64,000 nucleotides of DNA from Bacteroidota bacterium (GTDB lineage: Bacteria > Bacteroidota > Bacteroidia > Bacteroidales > JAAUTT01): NCBI GenBank assembly GCA_023429135.1, contig JAEYWD010000118.1, forward strand, positions 41,486 through 105,485. The letters run 5' to 3'. The translations under genes were made by a program, and so were the position numbers. Position 1 is the first letter of the stretch, and every line of letters begins with the position of its first letter. Below, in pieces: positions 36,924-46,647 of this stretch. A model generated the notes under the pieces. That model made no database searches and had not been told where the DNA came from. It saw only the letters and a list, made by a program, of their open reading frames with translations.

Positions 36924-39212
36924 ATGAAAAAAACTATAGGCTTATTTACTCTCATTGTTCTGACATTCGCCAGCTTAATGTCTTTTAATTCCGGCAATAC
37001 TGCTGATAAAAGCCAGCCAACCGGCTTAACCGTCGATTTCCTTGCCAATGCGGACAGGGTTTATCTAAATGGTTATCCGGTAAACACACCATTATTCCAA
37101 GCTGTTGGAAGTATAGAGAATTTTCAGTTTGCCGAAATTGAGCAAAAGAAGCCCTTTTTCGGTTGGATCGTAAATTCCGACCAGAACAACACCTTACAAA
37201 CAGCTTACAGGATAATTGTTGCTTCAACCCTGGAGAATATTACGGCAAATAAAGGTGATTGCTGGGATTCGGGGATAGTCAACGGCGACCAGTCAGTGAA
37301 TATAGTGTATAACGGTTCTGATCTTAAGCCCAATACCGTTTATTTCTGGAAAGTTAAAACCTGGGATAACCATGGAGTGGAGTCTTCATTTTCTCAAATC
37401 CGTCAGTTTAAAACTGCTCCGGTATTAAGCAATTACGCCACCAGCCGGTACCCGGTTCAGAAGCAGGATGTTTACCCGGTTTCAGTAAACCTCATTGATC
37501 AATCCTCATGGTTTGCAGATTTTGGGAAAGCGGCTTTTGCGCAGTTGCGTGTTTCGTTATATGGCAGCAGCGAGAACGACACCATAATAGTACACTTGGG
37601 TGAAAATATGAAAGATGGCCGGGTAAGCCGAAATCCGGGAGGCACTATCCGTTATTCCAAATATAAACTTGCTTTGAAACCTGGCTGGAATACCTATAAA
37701 ATTGCTGTTGCACCCGATAAAAGAAACACCGGACCACAAGCAGTGCTCATTCCGGCGTACATTGGCGAGGTTACTCCTTTTCGTTACTGCGAACTCGAAG
37801 GCTATTCAGGCTCTTTGAATAAAAATCAACTGGTGCAGGAAATAGCTTTTTACCCTTTCAACGAGTCACAGTCGCATTTTTCCAGCTCCGACACAGTACT
37901 CAACCAGGTTTGGGAGCTTTGCAAATATTCTATTAAAGCTACATCTTTTCTAGGGGTTTATGTTGATGGCGATCGCGAAAGAATACCATACGAAGCCGAT
38001 GCGGTAATCAATCAGCTCTGCCATTATGGTGTTGACCGCGAATACAGCATTGGACGCTATACCCACGAATATCTTATCCGCAAACCAACCTGGCCTACAG
38101 AATGGATATTACAATCGGTACTCATGGCCTGGTACGATTATTTGTACACAGGAAATAAGGAGTCGTTGGATCATTTTTACACCGATCTAAAAGCGAAGGC
38201 ATTGTTACCCCTGGCCGACGAAACCGGATTAATCAGTACCAAAACAGGAAAAGTAGCGCCTGAGGTACTGGAATCCATTCATTTCAAAGGCAATCTTCGC
38301 GACATAGTAGACTGGCCTCAGAGTGGTATTTTAGGTTTAGGAAAAAAGGAACCCGGCGAAACCGATGGATTTGTATTTAAGGATATAAATACGGTTGTTA
38401 ACGCTTACCATTACAAGGCTTTGACAGCATTGCATCAAATTGCAAAAGTTCTTGGGCAAACCAATGATGAACAGATGTTTATCCAGAAGGCCGCAAAAGT
38501 GAAGCAATCTTTTAACGAAAAGCTTCTCGATAAAAACAAAGGCATTTACGTGGATGGTATTGGTACCGATCATTCTTCGCTTCATGCAAATATGTTTCCG
38601 CTTGCATTTGGCCTTGTTCCTGAGAAATATGTTGATAAAGTAAACAGTTTTGTGGAATCGCGCGGCATGGCTTGCAGCGTGTACGGTTCCCAATTTCTGC
38701 TGGAGGCTGTCTACAACGGGAATAACGCGGCGTATGGATTGGGATTGCTGGCTTCCACCTCCGAAAGAAGCTGGTACAATATGATCCGCGTGGGGTCCAC
38801 CATCTCTCTCGAAGCATGGGATAACAAATACAAACCTAACCAAGACTGGAATCACGCCTGGGGAGCTGCACCCGCAAACCTTATTCCGCGTAAACTCATG
38901 GGTATTGAACCTTTGGAGCCAGGTTTCCGCAAGATGATTATTAAACCTCAGCCGGCCACTTTAAAGCACGCTGAAATTATTTGCCCTACCATTCGTGGCA
39001 ATGTGCATATGTCGTTTGTAAATGAACCATCAAAAAGTTTTTCCATGAAGCTGGAAACTCCGGCCAATACTACTGCCGATGTATATTTACCTTGGTATCC
39101 AAAGGCAAAGTTCTCCATGGATGGACAGGTTATTAAAGGAAAACAGATTGGTAAATACCTGGTAATCGAGGGTGTTGGATCGGGGAAACACGAGTTTAAG
39201 GTTACAAGATAA
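36924..39212 (+). CDS. GH78-like alpha-L-rhamnosidase
   Basis: The 762-residue protein has a signal peptide (about 1-20). N-terminal beta-sandwich domains (about 50-300) precede an (alpha/alpha)6 barrel with YVDGDRERIPYEAD, LQSVLMAWYDYLYTGN and the late motif NHAWGAAPANLIPRKLMGI, all typical of bacterial alpha-L-rhamnosidases. The DRER acid region replaces the more usual RDER/GWxGD form, so the exact catalytic acid should be checked by structure comparison. It is co-transcribed with GH95 (28-bp gap) and followed by a second Gfo/Idh/MocA gene. Confidence 0.85.
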   Translation: MKKTIGLFTLIVLTFASLMSFNSGNTADKSQPTGLTVDFLANADRVYLNGYPVNTPLFQAVGSIENFQFAEIEQKKPFFGWIVNSDQNNTLQTAYRIIVASTLENITANKGDCWDSGIVNGDQSVNIVYNGSDLKPNTVYFWKVKTWDNHGVESSFSQIRQFKTAPVLSNYATSRYPVQKQDVYPVSVNLIDQSSWFADFGKAAFAQLRVSLYGSSENDTIIVHLGENMKDGRVSRNPGGTIRYSKYKLALKPGWNTYKIAVAPDKRNTGPQAVLIPAYIGEVTPFRYCELEGYSGSLNKNQLVQEIAFYPFNESQSHFSSSDTVLNQVWELCKYSIKATSFLGVYVDGDRERIPYEADAVINQLCHYGVDREYSIGRYTHEYLIRKPTWPTEWILQSVLMAWYDYLYTGNKESLDHFYTDLKAKALLPLADETGLISTKTGKVAPEVLESIHFKGNLRDIVDWPQSGILGLGKKEPGETDGFVFKDINTVVNAYHYKALTALHQIAKVLGQTNDEQMFIQKAAKVKQSFNEKLLDKNKGIYVDGIGTDHSSLHANMFPLAFGLVPEKYVDKVNSFVESRGMACSVYGSQFLLEAVYNGNNAAYGLGLLASTSERSWYNMIRVGSTISLEAWDNKYKPNQDWNHAWGAAPANLIPRKLMGIEPLEPGFRKMIIKPQPATLKHAEIICPTIRGNVHMSFVNEPSKSFSMKLETPANTTADVYLPWYPKAKFSMDGQVIKGKQIGKYLVIEGVGSGKHEFKVTR

Positions 39213-39340
39213 TTTTTTGATTTTAGGAATCTGCTTTGAGCTATTGCTCATTTATTATATCTTTAATAATCACGAATTTCATATTTAGAAAAACATTATT
39301 TTCTGAATAATTAACTTAACTGAATACTAAAAATTAAACT

Positions 39341-40681
39341 ATGAAAACCAGGAGAGATTTTCTTAAGACAACAGGCTTGGCCTCGGCAGGTTTATTAATG
39401 GCCGGAGGAACAATAAGCGCTAAAAGTTATTCGAGAATAAAAGGAGCAAACGACCGCATCCGGGTTGCTCTTTGGGGATGTAACCGCCGTTTCGATCCTA
39501 TTTCGAAAGCTTTAACCACCTGTTCCAACATCGACATTGCTTATGTTTGTGATGTTGACAGTCGGCGTCAGGATAAAGCTGTAGCCCGTATTAAAGATCT
39601 TTTTGGAGCCACTCCAAAAACCCAGAAGGACCTGCGTAAGATTCTGGAAGATAAAGATGTGGATGCCGTTTTTAATATGACACCCGACCACTGGCATGCC
39701 CCGGGAGGTTGGATGGCCATGGAAGCTGAAAAACATTTGTATCTTGAAAAGCCAGTAACCCATAATCCCAATGAAGGTGAAGCGCTTTTGCGTTATCAGA
39801 AGAAGCACTCAAACCTGGTGGTTCAGGTTGGAACCCAACAACGATCATCTGTTGAGAGCAAGGAAATTATGCAGCAGATCCATGCCGGAGAACTGGGTGA
39901 TGTTTACGAAGCCGAAACTTTTTACATCGCCAACCGTGGGAGGGTTAACAATCCCCAAAAGATTGCCGTTCCCGAATGGCTGGATTGGGAATTATTTCAG
40001 GGACCAGCTCCCAGAGGCGAGTTTATGGATATCTGGGCCGACTACATGTGGCATTGGTATTGGCAGTTTGGAACTGCCGAATCGGGAAACAATGCAATGC
40101 ACGAACTAGATATTGCCCGCTGGGCCCTACAGGTTCAGTTTCCAAAAGAGGTTGCATCGTTTGCTTACAAAAATCACTTCAGAGACGATGGCTGGACTAT
40201 GTACGATACTATGGATGTGGTATTTACTTTCCCTCAGGATAAACTTATAAAATGGAAATGCCAGTGCCGTAATGGGTACAAAACATACGGCCGCGACCGC
40301 GGTACTGTTGTTTATGGAACCAAAGGATCTGCGTTGATAGATCGTGACGGATACGAAGTCTTTGATCTTACCGGTAAAAAAATCAGGGAAAGCAAAGCTG
40401 CAACCAAGAGCCATGGTACAGCCCTGGGAGGATCGGGCGACGGTTTGGATGCCCTTCATCCTCAAAATTTCTTTGCAGCAATCAGAGGACAGGAGAAATT
40501 AAACTCATCGCTCGAACAAGGTGTTACAAGTACTTTGATGTGCCACCTGGCAAATATTTCCTATAAAGAAGGAAACAGACCTCTCGCTGTTAATACCACC
40601 AATGGACATCTGATGGAAGAGAAAGTTCAGAAGAAACATTGGGCCAGAGAATACCAGAAAGGTTGGGAACCGAAGGTTTAA
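39341..40681 (+). CDS. Tat-exported Gfo/Idh/MocA-family oxidoreductase
   Basis: The 446-residue protein begins with a Tat signal (KTRRDFLKTTGLASAGLLMA). The Rossmann domain shows RVALWGCNRRFD and the active-site lysine region LYLEKPVTHN; the catalytic-site histidines lie in MTPDHWHAP and later NAMHELDIARW. Members of this exported branch oxidise or rearrange sugars in the periplasm with bound NAD(P). It closes the rightward group after GH95 and GH78, and its substrate is probably a released monosaccharide or disaccharide. Confidence 0.9.
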   Translation: MKTRRDFLKTTGLASAGLLMAGGTISAKSYSRIKGANDRIRVALWGCNRRFDPISKALTTCSNIDIAYVCDVDSRRQDKAVARIKDLFGATPKTQKDLRKILEDKDVDAVFNMTPDHWHAPGGWMAMEAEKHLYLEKPVTHNPNEGEALLRYQKKHSNLVVQVGTQQRSSVESKEIMQQIHAGELGDVYEAETFYIANRGRVNNPQKIAVPEWLDWELFQGPAPRGEFMDIWADYMWHWYWQFGTAESGNNAMHELDIARWALQVQFPKEVASFAYKNHFRDDGWTMYDTMDVVFTFPQDKLIKWKCQCRNGYKTYGRDRGTVVYGTKGSALIDRDGYEVFDLTGKKIRESKAATKSHGTALGGSGDGLDALHPQNFFAAIRGQEKLNSSLEQGVTSTLMCHLANISYKEGNRPLAVNTTNGHLMEEKVQKKHWAREYQKGWEPKV

Positions 40682-40691
40682 CTTATTTTTT

Positions 40692-40794
40692 ATAACCGGA
40701 GGTTGAGCCTGTCGAATCCTCATTGTCACTTCGACAGGCTCAGTGTCCGCACCTGGATAGGCTCAGTGTCCGGCACTTTTCACACAGCCTCTTT
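40692..40794. repeat. Palindromic repeat C between convergent genes
   Basis: Its reverse complement begins AAGAGGCTGTGTGAAAAGTG, then GGACACTGAG, and ends TTCGACAGGCTCAACCTCCG, the same block order as repeat B at 30169-30248. Copy C has an extra 45 bp or so that duplicates the CACTGAGCCT / TCGACAGGCTC words. It fills the 146-bp gap between the convergent Gfo/Idh/MocA and GH92 genes. Confidence 0.6.
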
Positions 40795-40827
40795 ATAAGT
40801 AGCTGCATAATACTTTATCCCATTTCA

Positions 40828-43164
40828 TTACCTGATCTGCGGTTCTTTGCCCAGAACCACTTTCAGCTCCCCTCCTTTCACCACTTCCTGAAAAGGGATC
40901 ATCAGTTCCGAAGATTCTTTTCCGTTCACCAAAAGCTTTTGAATATAAATATCGGAAGCAGAATTATTGATTGCTGTTATGGAGAAAGTATTACCCCTGT
41001 AGTATTTTTTATTGAGCTTTATAGTTATTTTATCGAACAACGGACTGCCTATCTGAAACTTGGGATTGATTTCCGTGAGACCCTTTACATCAAATAAGCC
41101 CATGGCCGACATCACATACCAGGCGCCAAGCTGTCCCTGGTCTTCGTCCTGACCATAACCATACCCATGGATACCTTCGGTTCCGTAAAATTCGTTGCAG
41201 ATGGCACGTACCCATTTTTGCGACAGATACGGTTTACCAGAGAAATTGAACAGCCATGATATATGAAGATTAGGTTGATTCCCATGATTATACAGCGTTT
41301 TAAGACCAGCAAAGGCATCGACTGTTTTACCGCCTCCGAAAATATGTTTCTGCGACTCGGTAAAAATGCTGTCGAGCCGGTTGTTAAAGGTCTCTCTTCC
41401 AAGAAGGTTCACCAGTTCATCAATATCATGAGGCACATAAAATGTGTACTGAACGGCATTGCCCTCCTGAAATCCGCGCCATGGTGCCAAAGGATCGAAT
41501 TTCTGAATAAATTCACCCTTCCCGTTTTTTGGCCTGATAAGTTTTGTTTCCGGGTCGTACAGGATTTTCCAGCCTTTCGATAAATTGATAAGTTTTGAGT
41601 AGTCGTCGGTTTTATTCAACAGCAGCGCAAACTGAGCAACCGCATAGCTGCTGAAGGAATATTCGAGCGTATGTGAAGCCCCAAATCCTGAACCTTCGTG
41701 CGTTGTTTTCATATCGAGATGATCCTCGAAAGGACAGTATCCTTTTTGCACAAACTGGCCTACGTCCATTTTTCCGGCGCCTTCCACCCTTCCTTCCCAT
41801 GAAAGCTCGTTTTTCAGGGCAGCCTCGTAACCCAGCTTAACGTCGAAGTCGCGGATACCGCAGTTGTATGCAGCAGCAATTGCCAGGCTGGTGAAATTAG
41901 TGCCTACACCCGAAACATATTTACTGCAGGCTATACCATCGCCAAGCCAGCCGGCATCTTTATATACAAGCAACTGACTTTGCACCCAATCCGAATAATA
42001 TTCAGGATAAGCTAAAGCCCATAATTGCGTAAGATTCCAGAAAGCGCCCCAGATCGCATCGGTATTATAATGATTATGAACAGGCTTACCGCGCACAAGT
42101 GAGATCTGTCCCACTTCTCCATTATTTTTAGGATAAGCACCGTTTACATCGCTTGCCAAACCTCTTCCCAGCAACGCATGAAACAAACCGGTATAAAATT
42201 TTACCTTATCAGTTTCGTTCTTACCTTCAACAGTGATTCTTCCAAGATATTCGTCCCAGGTTTTGGAAGCAGTCTTCAGAGCGGTGTCAAAATTCATGTT
42301 TTTGGCTTCCGCTTCGAGGTTTAAGCGGGCATTGGCAATGGATGTATACGATAGACCAATTTTAATTTCGACAGCTTCATTTGCTGCAGTTTTGAAGGTA
42401 AAATACATACCGGTGCCAACGCCCTTCATTTCGCGCTTGGAGGGTTTCAGGTCATTTTTTACAAAACTGCCGAACGAGGAAGGCTGTTTATTCATTACGG
42501 CAGAAAAATACATTCTTACATCGGCACCCTGCTGATATTTGTTGACATAAACGGGTGAAGTAACCACGTAACCCTCAATGCGGCCATCGCTGGTATAGGT
42601 AACCTGAGCATCCTTCACCTTACCACTTTCCCCCTGTTGATTTCCAATATCGAAAATAATATTTGCCTTATCAGTTTCGGGGAAAGTATACCGGTGAAAT
42701 CCTACCCGTGGGGCTGCAGTAAGTTCAGCTTTAACGCCATAATCCTTCAGTAAAACAGAATAATATCCTGGCTTGGCTTTTTCATCTTTTTTATCGAAAC
42801 GCGAACGATATCCTTCATCTGGTTTATCCAGTTCTCCGGGAACGGTTTGCAATCCGCCAACGGTTGGCGCCAGCACCACCCCTCCCACCTGAAATTCGTG
42901 GAAATTAGCAAATCCTTCAATCGAAGTATGCCTGAAATCGTACCCCACGGCCTGCCATCCATCCGGATTTCCCAAATGAGCATCGGTAGAAGGGCCTAAT
43001 TTTGCCATTCCAAAAGGCATGGCTGCCGGGGTATAAAAGAACCAGCGACAATGAGCAGTTCCGATGTTGGGATCTACATAATCGGCAGGCTTTTTAAGCT
43101 GTTGGCTAAAAAGTTGCGAACAACCAAGGGCCAGAAGAAACAATACTGAAATACTTTTTTTCAT
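40828..43164 (-). CDS. GH92 family exo-alpha-mannosidase
   Basis: The 778-residue protein has a signal peptide (MKKSISVLFLLALGCSQ, possibly a lipobox at ALGC). The GH92 fold starts at DYVDPNIGTAH and shows GVVLAPTVG, then E567 in EGNAVQYTF, which by spacing fits the general acid, and the base pair D673/D675 in DEDQGQLGAWY. The +1-subsite motif, often GNEPxH, is GNQPNLH here. Family members are calcium-dependent inverting exo-alpha-mannosidases. It is the last gene of locus 2, 344 bp after the other GH92 with a REP-like repeat between. Confidence 0.92.
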   Translation of the reverse strand: MKKSISVLFLLALGCSQLFSQQLKKPADYVDPNIGTAHCRWFFYTPAAMPFGMAKLGPSTDAHLGNPDGWQAVGYDFRHTSIEGFANFHEFQVGGVVLAPTVGGLQTVPGELDKPDEGYRSRFDKKDEKAKPGYYSVLLKDYGVKAELTAAPRVGFHRYTFPETDKANIIFDIGNQQGESGKVKDAQVTYTSDGRIEGYVVTSPVYVNKYQQGADVRMYFSAVMNKQPSSFGSFVKNDLKPSKREMKGVGTGMYFTFKTAANEAVEIKIGLSYTSIANARLNLEAEAKNMNFDTALKTASKTWDEYLGRITVEGKNETDKVKFYTGLFHALLGRGLASDVNGAYPKNNGEVGQISLVRGKPVHNHYNTDAIWGAFWNLTQLWALAYPEYYSDWVQSQLLVYKDAGWLGDGIACSKYVSGVGTNFTSLAIAAAYNCGIRDFDVKLGYEAALKNELSWEGRVEGAGKMDVGQFVQKGYCPFEDHLDMKTTHEGSGFGASHTLEYSFSSYAVAQFALLLNKTDDYSKLINLSKGWKILYDPETKLIRPKNGKGEFIQKFDPLAPWRGFQEGNAVQYTFYVPHDIDELVNLLGRETFNNRLDSIFTESQKHIFGGGKTVDAFAGLKTLYNHGNQPNLHISWLFNFSGKPYLSQKWVRAICNEFYGTEGIHGYGYGQDEDQGQLGAWYVMSAMGLFDVKGLTEINPKFQIGSPLFDKITIKLNKKYYRGNTFSITAINNSASDIYIQKLLVNGKESSELMIPFQEVVKGGELKVVLGKEPQIR

Positions 43165-43303
43165 TTTTATATTTATTTTGAAAATTTGGCACGCGTTACA
43201 AACGCGCGCCAGCCTTCTTTTGGTTATTTCTAACGACTAAATAAAGCGAATTAAGGGTTTAGATTGATCTATTATATAATTTTAATAAATGAAATTTCTT
43301 TAT

Positions 43304-43391
43304 ACCGCGGAGCGGTTAAATATGAATAGCGCCGGGTGCAACCCGGTGTAAGTGAAGTACAGCCCTCCATAACCGCGTAGTGGTTAAATAT
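43304..43391. repeat. REP-like repeat with direct flanks and CCGGGT hairpin
   Basis: Two related 20-bp units, ACCGCGGAGCGGTTAAATAT (43304-43323) and ACCGCGTAGTGGTTAAATAT (43372-43391), enclose a perfect hairpin CCGGGT-GCA-ACCCGG (43332-43346). I associate this type of sequence with multi-copy Bacteroidetes REP elements. It fills part of the 344-bp gap between the two GH92 genes. The remainder of the gap shows no ORF. Confidence 0.6.
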
Positions 43392-43508
43392 TTCATAGCA
43401 GGTATTTTTCATCAAACTCAATCCCATGTTCATTTAGCAATTCAATTAATTCCTCTTAACTCTTTTGGCTGTTTTCTAACGACTTACGACCTACGATTTA
43501 CTACTAAA

Positions 43509-46500
43509 TCATTTCCCCCAGTTCTTATTGGGTTTATCTCCCATCTGCAGGATAAGACTGCCACCTTTTAAAAGCTCTGATGCCGGGAACTGAAAGGTAT
43601 CCAGCTTCTTACCATTAAGTTCGGCACTCTGAACATACATGTTTCTACGGGATGCGTTTCGAGCTTCGATTGTAAATTGTTTTCCACGGCCATAGCGATT
43701 ACCAAGATCAATCACAATCTTTTCGTAAAGCGGACTGGCTATTTCGTAAACCGGATTTACATTACAACCGCCATCGGTCTGAAATAATCCGATAGAAGCC
43801 ATGATGAACCAGGCACTCATCTGTCCCTGGTCTTCGTCGCCCAGGTATGCGTTGGCAAGTCCACAGCCATAGTATCTTTCGAGAATGGACCGGCTCCAGT
43901 GCTGTGTTAACCACGGGTAACCAACCCAGTTAAAGAGAAAAGCAAAATGCATCGACTGCTGGTTTCCCTGCACAACAGGATAATCCCAGTATTGATCGTT
44001 AGGAGCATTGTATCTCCAGGGTTCGCTGGCTTTAAAACCCCATTGCAAACGTTCAACAAACTTATCTTTACCGATATGACGTGCAAGTTCAGGCACATCC
44101 TGCGGAACAAAATAACTCAACTGCCATGCATTTCCTTCCACATAATGATGATTGCGGCCGGTTTGGAAAGGATCGAAAGGATCGGCAAAAGCACCTTTGC
44201 TGTCGCGCATCTGAGCAAAACCGTTTTGCGGGTTGAAAGCATTTTTCCACCAGGTACCACGATCGGCAAAGACTTTATAATCATCCTCTTTCCCAAGGGC
44301 TTTTGCATATTGCGAAAGTGTCCAGTCGTCGTACGAGTATTCAAGGGTATTGGAAAACCTGCCTAAGTCGGACGGAACATATTTATTCTTCAGATAAGGA
44401 ACAAGGTCGCGGTTACCGGCAAAACCACCTGCTACCTGTGTGGCCGGGGTTGTTTGCATTTTCTTCATCGCTGTAAAAGCTTTCTCCGCATCAAAATCGC
44501 GGATACCCATCTGGTAAGTCGAAACCATCTGCGGAATTTCGTGCTCAGCAACCATCACCGGAATATATTCCATACCAGCAGGACCCTTAGCCAACCAGCC
44601 ATTAATATCGTACATAGCAAGCTGGGAATTCACCCATTTCGACGACCACTCGGGTGTAACCAGATTCCAGAACTGATTGAGATTCCAGAAGGTATTCCAA
44701 AAGGCATCGCATCCTAAAGCAAGATGTTCGGGATTGGTAAATTTCTGTTTTGTTTCATCGGGAGCAATCCATTCGCCATTCACATCACTCCAGGTATTAC
44801 GGCAAAGCGAACGGTAAAAATTACAGTAAAACCGTAGTTTTTCGAGCCTATTATCGGTTGTGATTTCAATTCTTGAAAGATAACTATTCCAGACTTTCAT
44901 CTGGTTTTCGACCACAGCCTGGTAATTCCATCCAAAAGGTTTTGTGATTTCAACATCCAGGTTCTCTTTTGCATTTTCAATGCTCACCAGGGAGATGCCG
45001 GTGCGAACATTTACTACTTTCGATTTTTGGGTATCGAATTCAACGTAAGCGCCTGCATCTTTAAGATTTATTCCTTTTATAACCGGCAATTCGGACACAT
45101 GGTTATTGAGCCACCCACCCATTTTCTTAATGGGTTGGTCAAACTCCATCACAAAATGGATGGTATATTCCTGGTCGGCATCGTTACTCCAGACATGCGG
45201 ACGGGGCGATATCTGGTGGCTTCTTCCCTCGAGCCGGTAATCGCTCACTTTCACAATTTCAATATTTTTAAGCTGATAATCGTATTCAGCCTGTATGTGC
45301 AGGTCAATCATCACCCGGTCGTCCTTTTCGCCCGGGAAAGTATACCGCTGAAAACTGCAGCGGGTGGTACCGGTTACTTCGGCCCATATCTTCGTATCGG
45401 GCATATAAACTTTATAATAACCCAGCGGAGCCTCCTCGGTGGTTTTGTCGATTCGGGCCCTGTATCCTGAGTCGGGCTCGAACTGATCGCCAACTTTAAT
45501 CTGCAGTTTGCCGTTTGTTGGCATCATACCCAGTCCACCCATAGTCCATTCATGGATATGACTGAAACAACCCATAGTTTCGAAAGTAGTTTGATAGCCA
45601 GCCTGCCAGCCCATATTCTGATTGTCTGGACTGATTTTCACCATACTGAATGGGGCCCAGGGTCCGGGAGCAATCATCCACCGGGAATGTGCTGTCCCTA
45701 TGCGGGTATCCACATAATCGGCCAACGTCTGCAATTTTTGCGGAGAACGTTTAAATGTACCTGTTTCCACAACATCACCGTTAACCAAAATACGGTAACT
45801 GCTTTCCCTTGCTTTGGAAACAGCAGGAACCGGAACCTCGAACTGATAACGGGCTGAGTCCAGTCTTGTCTGATAAACCTTCTTCCCATCTACTTCTGCT
45901 TCCAGTAAAGGAGTACCCTCAAGATGCTCAACATCGACCAGCAAAGGCTGAATCCTGACATTGCCTTTTTGCAGTTCATAATTGGCAGGTGCTACCGAGC
46001 GTACAAACACCTGCCTGTTATTGGTGAGTTTCACACCAGCAGGGCCTTCAAGCCGGACCTGATCGAACACCACCCAGGAACCTTCAAGTATGGTAATGGA
46101 GACACAGTTACCACCCTTTTTTAACACATTTCCCTGAAGAGGAATCTCGAGAATGCGTTCCGAAGAAGGATCGATGGTTCCTGTAAGCGAAGCATCGGTT
46201 TTGCCTTTCAGCAAAAATTTAGTGTGCTGATTATTAACACTTACCTTGAACAACGACTTTTTAGGATGCGAATCTATCAGATCGATAACCAGCTTGTAAC
46301 TTCCTTTTGCCGGCATATCAGCAATTCCAAATAATATGTTCACCTCGTGTGTGCGCCAGCCCGATGTTCCACCTGTTCCTCCCCAGGAATCGTCGGGGCC
46401 AGGTAAAATATAAGGAAAATCGGTTTTGGAAGAAGACTGGCCAACGAGGTAATACCTGTCTTCGAAGCCAAAATCCTTGCTGAGGAAATTCTTGTAATCC

Positions 46501-46622
46501 GATGGACCAAGAGCCAGGTCGGCAGAGGAATTGTTGCTTTCGCCAATTTTCCAAATAATTTGAGAACCAGCAATTTTGAAATTCAACAGAAACACAACCA
46601 AAAAACCAAAAATCTTATACAT
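43509..46622 (-). CDS. GH92 exo-alpha-mannosidase with N-terminal CBM-like domains
   Basis: The 1037-residue protein has a signal peptide (about 1-20). Residues 20-190 form a beta-rich domain resembling the CBM-like domain III of rhamnogalacturonan lyases (KIGESNNSSADLA, GWRTHEVNILFGI, LEGSWVVFDQVRL), followed by a linker domain. The GH92 part starts near residue 300 (DYVDTRIGTAHSRW) and carries E829 in EGNAWQLSYF and D929/D931 in DEDQGQMSAW. The +1-site motif is GNQQSMH. The extra domains make it about 260-300 residues longer than usual GH92 enzymes. It follows the orphan barrel gene by 25 bp. Confidence 0.9.
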   Translation of the reverse strand: MYKIFGFLVVFLLNFKIAGSQIIWKIGESNNSSADLALGPSDYKNFLSKDFGFEDRYYLVGQSSSKTDFPYILPGPDDSWGGTGGTSGWRTHEVNILFGIADMPAKGSYKLVIDLIDSHPKKSLFKVSVNNQHTKFLLKGKTDASLTGTIDPSSERILEIPLQGNVLKKGGNCVSITILEGSWVVFDQVRLEGPAGVKLTNNRQVFVRSVAPANYELQKGNVRIQPLLVDVEHLEGTPLLEAEVDGKKVYQTRLDSARYQFEVPVPAVSKARESSYRILVNGDVVETGTFKRSPQKLQTLADYVDTRIGTAHSRWMIAPGPWAPFSMVKISPDNQNMGWQAGYQTTFETMGCFSHIHEWTMGGLGMMPTNGKLQIKVGDQFEPDSGYRARIDKTTEEAPLGYYKVYMPDTKIWAEVTGTTRCSFQRYTFPGEKDDRVMIDLHIQAEYDYQLKNIEIVKVSDYRLEGRSHQISPRPHVWSNDADQEYTIHFVMEFDQPIKKMGGWLNNHVSELPVIKGINLKDAGAYVEFDTQKSKVVNVRTGISLVSIENAKENLDVEITKPFGWNYQAVVENQMKVWNSYLSRIEITTDNRLEKLRFYCNFYRSLCRNTWSDVNGEWIAPDETKQKFTNPEHLALGCDAFWNTFWNLNQFWNLVTPEWSSKWVNSQLAMYDINGWLAKGPAGMEYIPVMVAEHEIPQMVSTYQMGIRDFDAEKAFTAMKKMQTTPATQVAGGFAGNRDLVPYLKNKYVPSDLGRFSNTLEYSYDDWTLSQYAKALGKEDDYKVFADRGTWWKNAFNPQNGFAQMRDSKGAFADPFDPFQTGRNHHYVEGNAWQLSYFVPQDVPELARHIGKDKFVERLQWGFKASEPWRYNAPNDQYWDYPVVQGNQQSMHFAFLFNWVGYPWLTQHWSRSILERYYGCGLANAYLGDEDQGQMSAWFIMASIGLFQTDGGCNVNPVYEIASPLYEKIVIDLGNRYGRGKQFTIEARNASRRNMYVQSAELNGKKLDTFQFPASELLKGGSLILQMGDKPNKNWGK

Positions 46623-46647
46623 AACATGTAGGTTTAGTCAACAATAA

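Noticed and set aside
40692..40794. Possible insertion sequence between Gfo/Idh and GH92
   Set aside because: It holds no transposase frame and is only about 100 bp; it fits a palindromic repeat better.
40828..43164. Mannose-1-phosphate-6-mannose-type GH92 (acid Glu replaced by Gln)
   Set aside because: The Glu in EGNA is retained in both GH92 enzymes, so there is no sign of the phosphodiester-cleaving variant.
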